Of a stretch of 7,030 bases of DNA, positions 5,349 to 7,030 are shown in pieces; position 1 is the stretch's first letter, and the number at the start of each line of letters is the position of its first letter. The stretch is from Aliivibrio_A kagoshimensis (GTDB taxonomy: Bacteria; Pseudomonadota; Gammaproteobacteria; Enterobacterales; Vibrionaceae), in NCBI RefSeq assembly GCF_050337105.1, contig NZ_JAKJSQ010000113.1, positions 1 to 7,030 of the forward strand, read 5' to 3'. Position numbers and translations under genes: made by a program. The notes beneath the pieces are model-generated. The model was not told the DNA's origin. It saw only the letters and a program-made list of their open reading frames with translations, and made no database searches.

Positions 5349-6665
5349 TTATAACTCTATTTCAGGGATAACATCAGATTCTTCAAGAAAGTGTTCACAT
5401 CTAGCCATAACGACTTTACGGTAACGTTTTAAGTATGATTTCTGTGGTTCTTGTGTTACTTCGGCAAGAGATATCGCCTCATCAATTTTTCCAGTAATGT
5501 CTTTAGCGATTTTCTTTAAATTATTTTGAAGTATCTTTTTTGAAATACCACAGTCATCTGCAAAGTCGACTAGTTGGTATGCGTTGATAGCATCAGAGTC
5601 GAATTCTTCTCCCATTGCCATGGCTAGATCTTGCTCAAACTCAGGGTACATTCTAACATTTACTAAGTCATAATAAGGAGTTGGCGTTAATCCTAACTTA
5701 CTAACAAAGAAACTGAAGTTTTTTCCATGTGCATCTGCGTTATAAATACAAAGGTTATATAAGGTCCATTTTAACATTGCAATTTTTGCTGCTATTGGGT
5801 TCTCGCAATGATCTGCTATAGCAAATAATCGAGCAAAACTTACCCCATCACGTATATGACGGACGTCTCTCTGTTTACCTAAGTTTCGTTCATATTTTCT
5901 ATCTACACCTAAGTTACAAGCTTGACACGCATCGATCATGTGTCTTCGTCCTACACTTGTAGTGTCAAATAGTTTTCTATCGAACCTTTCAACAAGAAGA
6001 GCAGGGAATTGGTCGAAATATTTGAGTTCTACTTCAGCTACATCCAGCCCAATTAGCTTGGCTAATTTCATTGTAACGAACTCATTGAGGACTAAGTGCT
6101 GTTGATCATTTTTCTCGAATTTGATTATGTGAGTAGAGCATAGTTCACCCTCTCCAAAGCCTAACTGACCTTCGATTGATAATACGTTAAGTTTAGACTG
6201 TACACCTGCAACTGATAACCTCGGTTTACCTTCCCAAACTTCTAAAAAATGTAGTTTAGGATCAGATAGTCTTAATATTAAATCGTGATTGCTGATAGGG
6301 TTAAATTCGGTCTCTTGATTTTCATTTAGAGTTCCTTCTGGCAAAAACATCATTGCACCAGATGTGTCTTTTCCTATTCCCCCTATTTGTGCAAAAACAT
6401 TTAATCTTGATACTCCCAGGTGGTCGATTAGATGATCTAGCCCTTGGTTTTCAGGTAGTAAATTTTGCAAAAACTTTCTGATGTTATTCGAAGGGATATC
6501 AGAATTAAATGGGAGGTGTGGTGATATGGGAAATCCATTTTCTACCCACTCTTGTTCGTAGGTTATTGATAGGTGGTCACTATCTTTACTAAGTTGTAGT
6601 TTACCTATTATTTTTTTGCTATAGGCAATATCAAGAGTGTATTGGTCAGACCCAAATGTCATCAT
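5349..6665 (-). CDS. hipA: HipA-family Ser/Thr kinase toxin
   Basis: Protein of 438 residues, the usual full HipA length. The N-terminal subdomain (about 8-110) shows the family motifs HLPF, NLLPE (68-72) and IGKDTSGA (97-104). The kinase part shows RLSVAGVQSKLNVL (149-162), with S151 matching the autophosphorylated Ser150 of E. coli HipA, HIIKFE with K182 (ATP-binding Lys), LLVERFDR (223-230), NADAHGKNFS with catalytic D311 and N316, and YYDLV with metal-binding D333. All key residues are present, so an active kinase is expected. E. coli HipA phosphorylates glutamyl-tRNA synthetase and induces dormancy; this protein's target is not known from sequence. It overlaps hipB by 20 bases. Tandem ATGs at 6665 and 6662 follow AGGGGAAAG; the second has the better spacing. 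Confidence 0.93.
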   Translation of the reverse strand: MMTFGSDQYTLDIAYSKKIIGKLQLSKDSDHLSITYEQEWVENGFPISPHLPFNSDIPSNNIRKFLQNLLPENQGLDHLIDHLGVSRLNVFAQIGGIGKDTSGAMMFLPEGTLNENQETEFNPISNHDLILRLSDPKLHFLEVWEGKPRLSVAGVQSKLNVLSIEGQLGFGEGELCSTHIIKFEKNDQQHLVLNEFVTMKLAKLIGLDVAEVELKYFDQFPALLVERFDRKLFDTTSVGRRHMIDACQACNLGVDRKYERNLGKQRDVRHIRDGVSFARLFAIADHCENPIAAKIAMLKWTLYNLCIYNADAHGKNFSFFVSKLGLTPTPYYDLVNVRMYPEFEQDLAMAMGEEFDSDAINAYQLVDFADDCGISKKILQNNLKKIAKDITGKIDEAISLAEVTQEPQKSYLKRYRKVVMARCEHFLEESDVIPEIEL

Positions 6666-6948
6666 CTTTCCCCTGTGATGGTTCTATTATGTTGTTATCT
6701 TGCCATGGTTGAATTGTTATTTTTATTCCTAATGCCGAGATCACTTTCATTAATGAAGCTACTTGAATGTCTGGGCTTCCATGTTCTATTTTTATGTATG
6801 TCTGCTTTGAGATACCAGATAGTAAGGCAGCATCGGACTGAGTAATGTTACTTTGAGTTCTTTTTGCTTTGATGACTTCTCCGAGTAATGACGGTGTAAA
6901 TGCTCTACTTAAATCTGGTGATTTAGTTGCTTTTACTTTCTTAGCCAT
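6646..6948 (-). CDS. hipB: HipB-family antitoxin (Xre HTH)
   Basis: Protein of 100 residues. An Xre helix-turn-helix occupies about 20-80: LLGEVIKAKRTQSNITQSDA, ALLSGISKQTYIKIEHGSPD, then SLMKVISALGIKITIQPW. The acidic tail ends DDDIWV; E. coli HipB also has a Trp at its C-terminus, which docks into HipA, so this tail probably has the same job. AGAGG five bases before ATG 6948 supports the start. The stop lies inside the hipA start region, the standard antitoxin-first overlap that couples translation. It should neutralise HipA and repress the operon promoter just upstream. Confidence 0.92.
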   Translation of the reverse strand: MAKKVKATKSPDLSRAFTPSLLGEVIKAKRTQSNITQSDAALLSGISKQTYIKIEHGSPDIQVASLMKVISALGIKITIQPWQDNNIIEPSQGKDDDIWV

Positions 6949-7030
6949 AAAAACCTCTGTGTAATGATTTTCTATATAAAAGTCTATCTAAATGAACTTT
7001 ATAATAGTTCTATCTAGAAATCTTCTAAAA
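6949..7030 (-). promoter_or_regulatory. hip operon promoter/operator region
   Basis: The leader of hipB contains an inverted repeat GAACT-N7-AGTTC (6994-6998 and 7006-7010) flanked by near copies of AGTCTATCTA (6981-6990) and AGTTCTATCTAGA (7006-7018). HipB-type antitoxins bind inverted repeats here, so these are likely operators. A TATATA-like -10 element lies near 6971-6978 on the minus strand, but the matching -35 is weak. The region runs off the window. Confidence 0.45.

Noticed and set aside
5349..6948. HipBST-type split kinase system
   Set aside because: HipA here is full length with its N-terminal subdomain fused, and the third gene encodes an HTH protein rather than a HipS-like domain.

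Overview
The window is AT-rich accessory DNA from a gammaproteobacterium, most likely Vibrio or a close relative. The clearest landmark supporting this is at 4422-4442: the last 21 bases of a tmRNA (ssrA) gene, reading on the minus strand and ending in CCA, with an intrinsic terminator just beyond it. The body of ssrA is absent; unrelated DNA starts exactly where the T-loop should continue. This is what the distal att site of an island inserted at the 3' end of ssrA looks like, as in the Vibrio pathogenicity island at ssrA. The host assignment is inference from this and from the general look of the proteins; no housekeeping gene is present.

Left part (1-4421). A plus-strand gene (114-1241) encodes an HNH endonuclease whose N-terminal domain resembles the ScoMcrA-type DNA sulfur-binding domain, so it is a candidate modification-dependent restriction enzyme. 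Two copies of a ~42-bp direct repeat (1256 and 4312, 93% identical) follow. They bracket a decayed Xre/MbcA/ParS-RES toxin-antitoxin pair (1445-2125, plus strand; the toxin has an internal deletion and frame changes) and a convergent, apparently intact AbiEi/AbiEii-like pair (4032-2163, minus strand). Upstream of the AbiEi-like gene is a dense array of GTTCATTT/AAATGAAC boxes, including a 19-bp inverted repeat, probably its autoregulatory operator.

Junction (4312-4795). The second repeat copy, the ssrA terminator, the ssrA 3'-end remnant, and ~350 bp without a convincing gene that carries GTAAC/GTTAC repeats.

Right part (4796-7030). One minus-strand operon: hipB (6948-6646) overlapping hipA (6665-5349), then a second HTH gene (5290-4796) as an unusual third member. 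HipA keeps the residues expected for an active Ser/Thr kinase.

Taken together this is a defence/stability island: a putative phage-restriction nuclease, three toxin-antitoxin-type modules (one dead, two apparently alive) and site-specific integration scars. The least conventional items are the hipBA-plus-HTH operon, the five-box operator of the AbiEi-like gene, the direct repeat framing the two middle modules, and the nuclease with no DNA-modification genes in sight.
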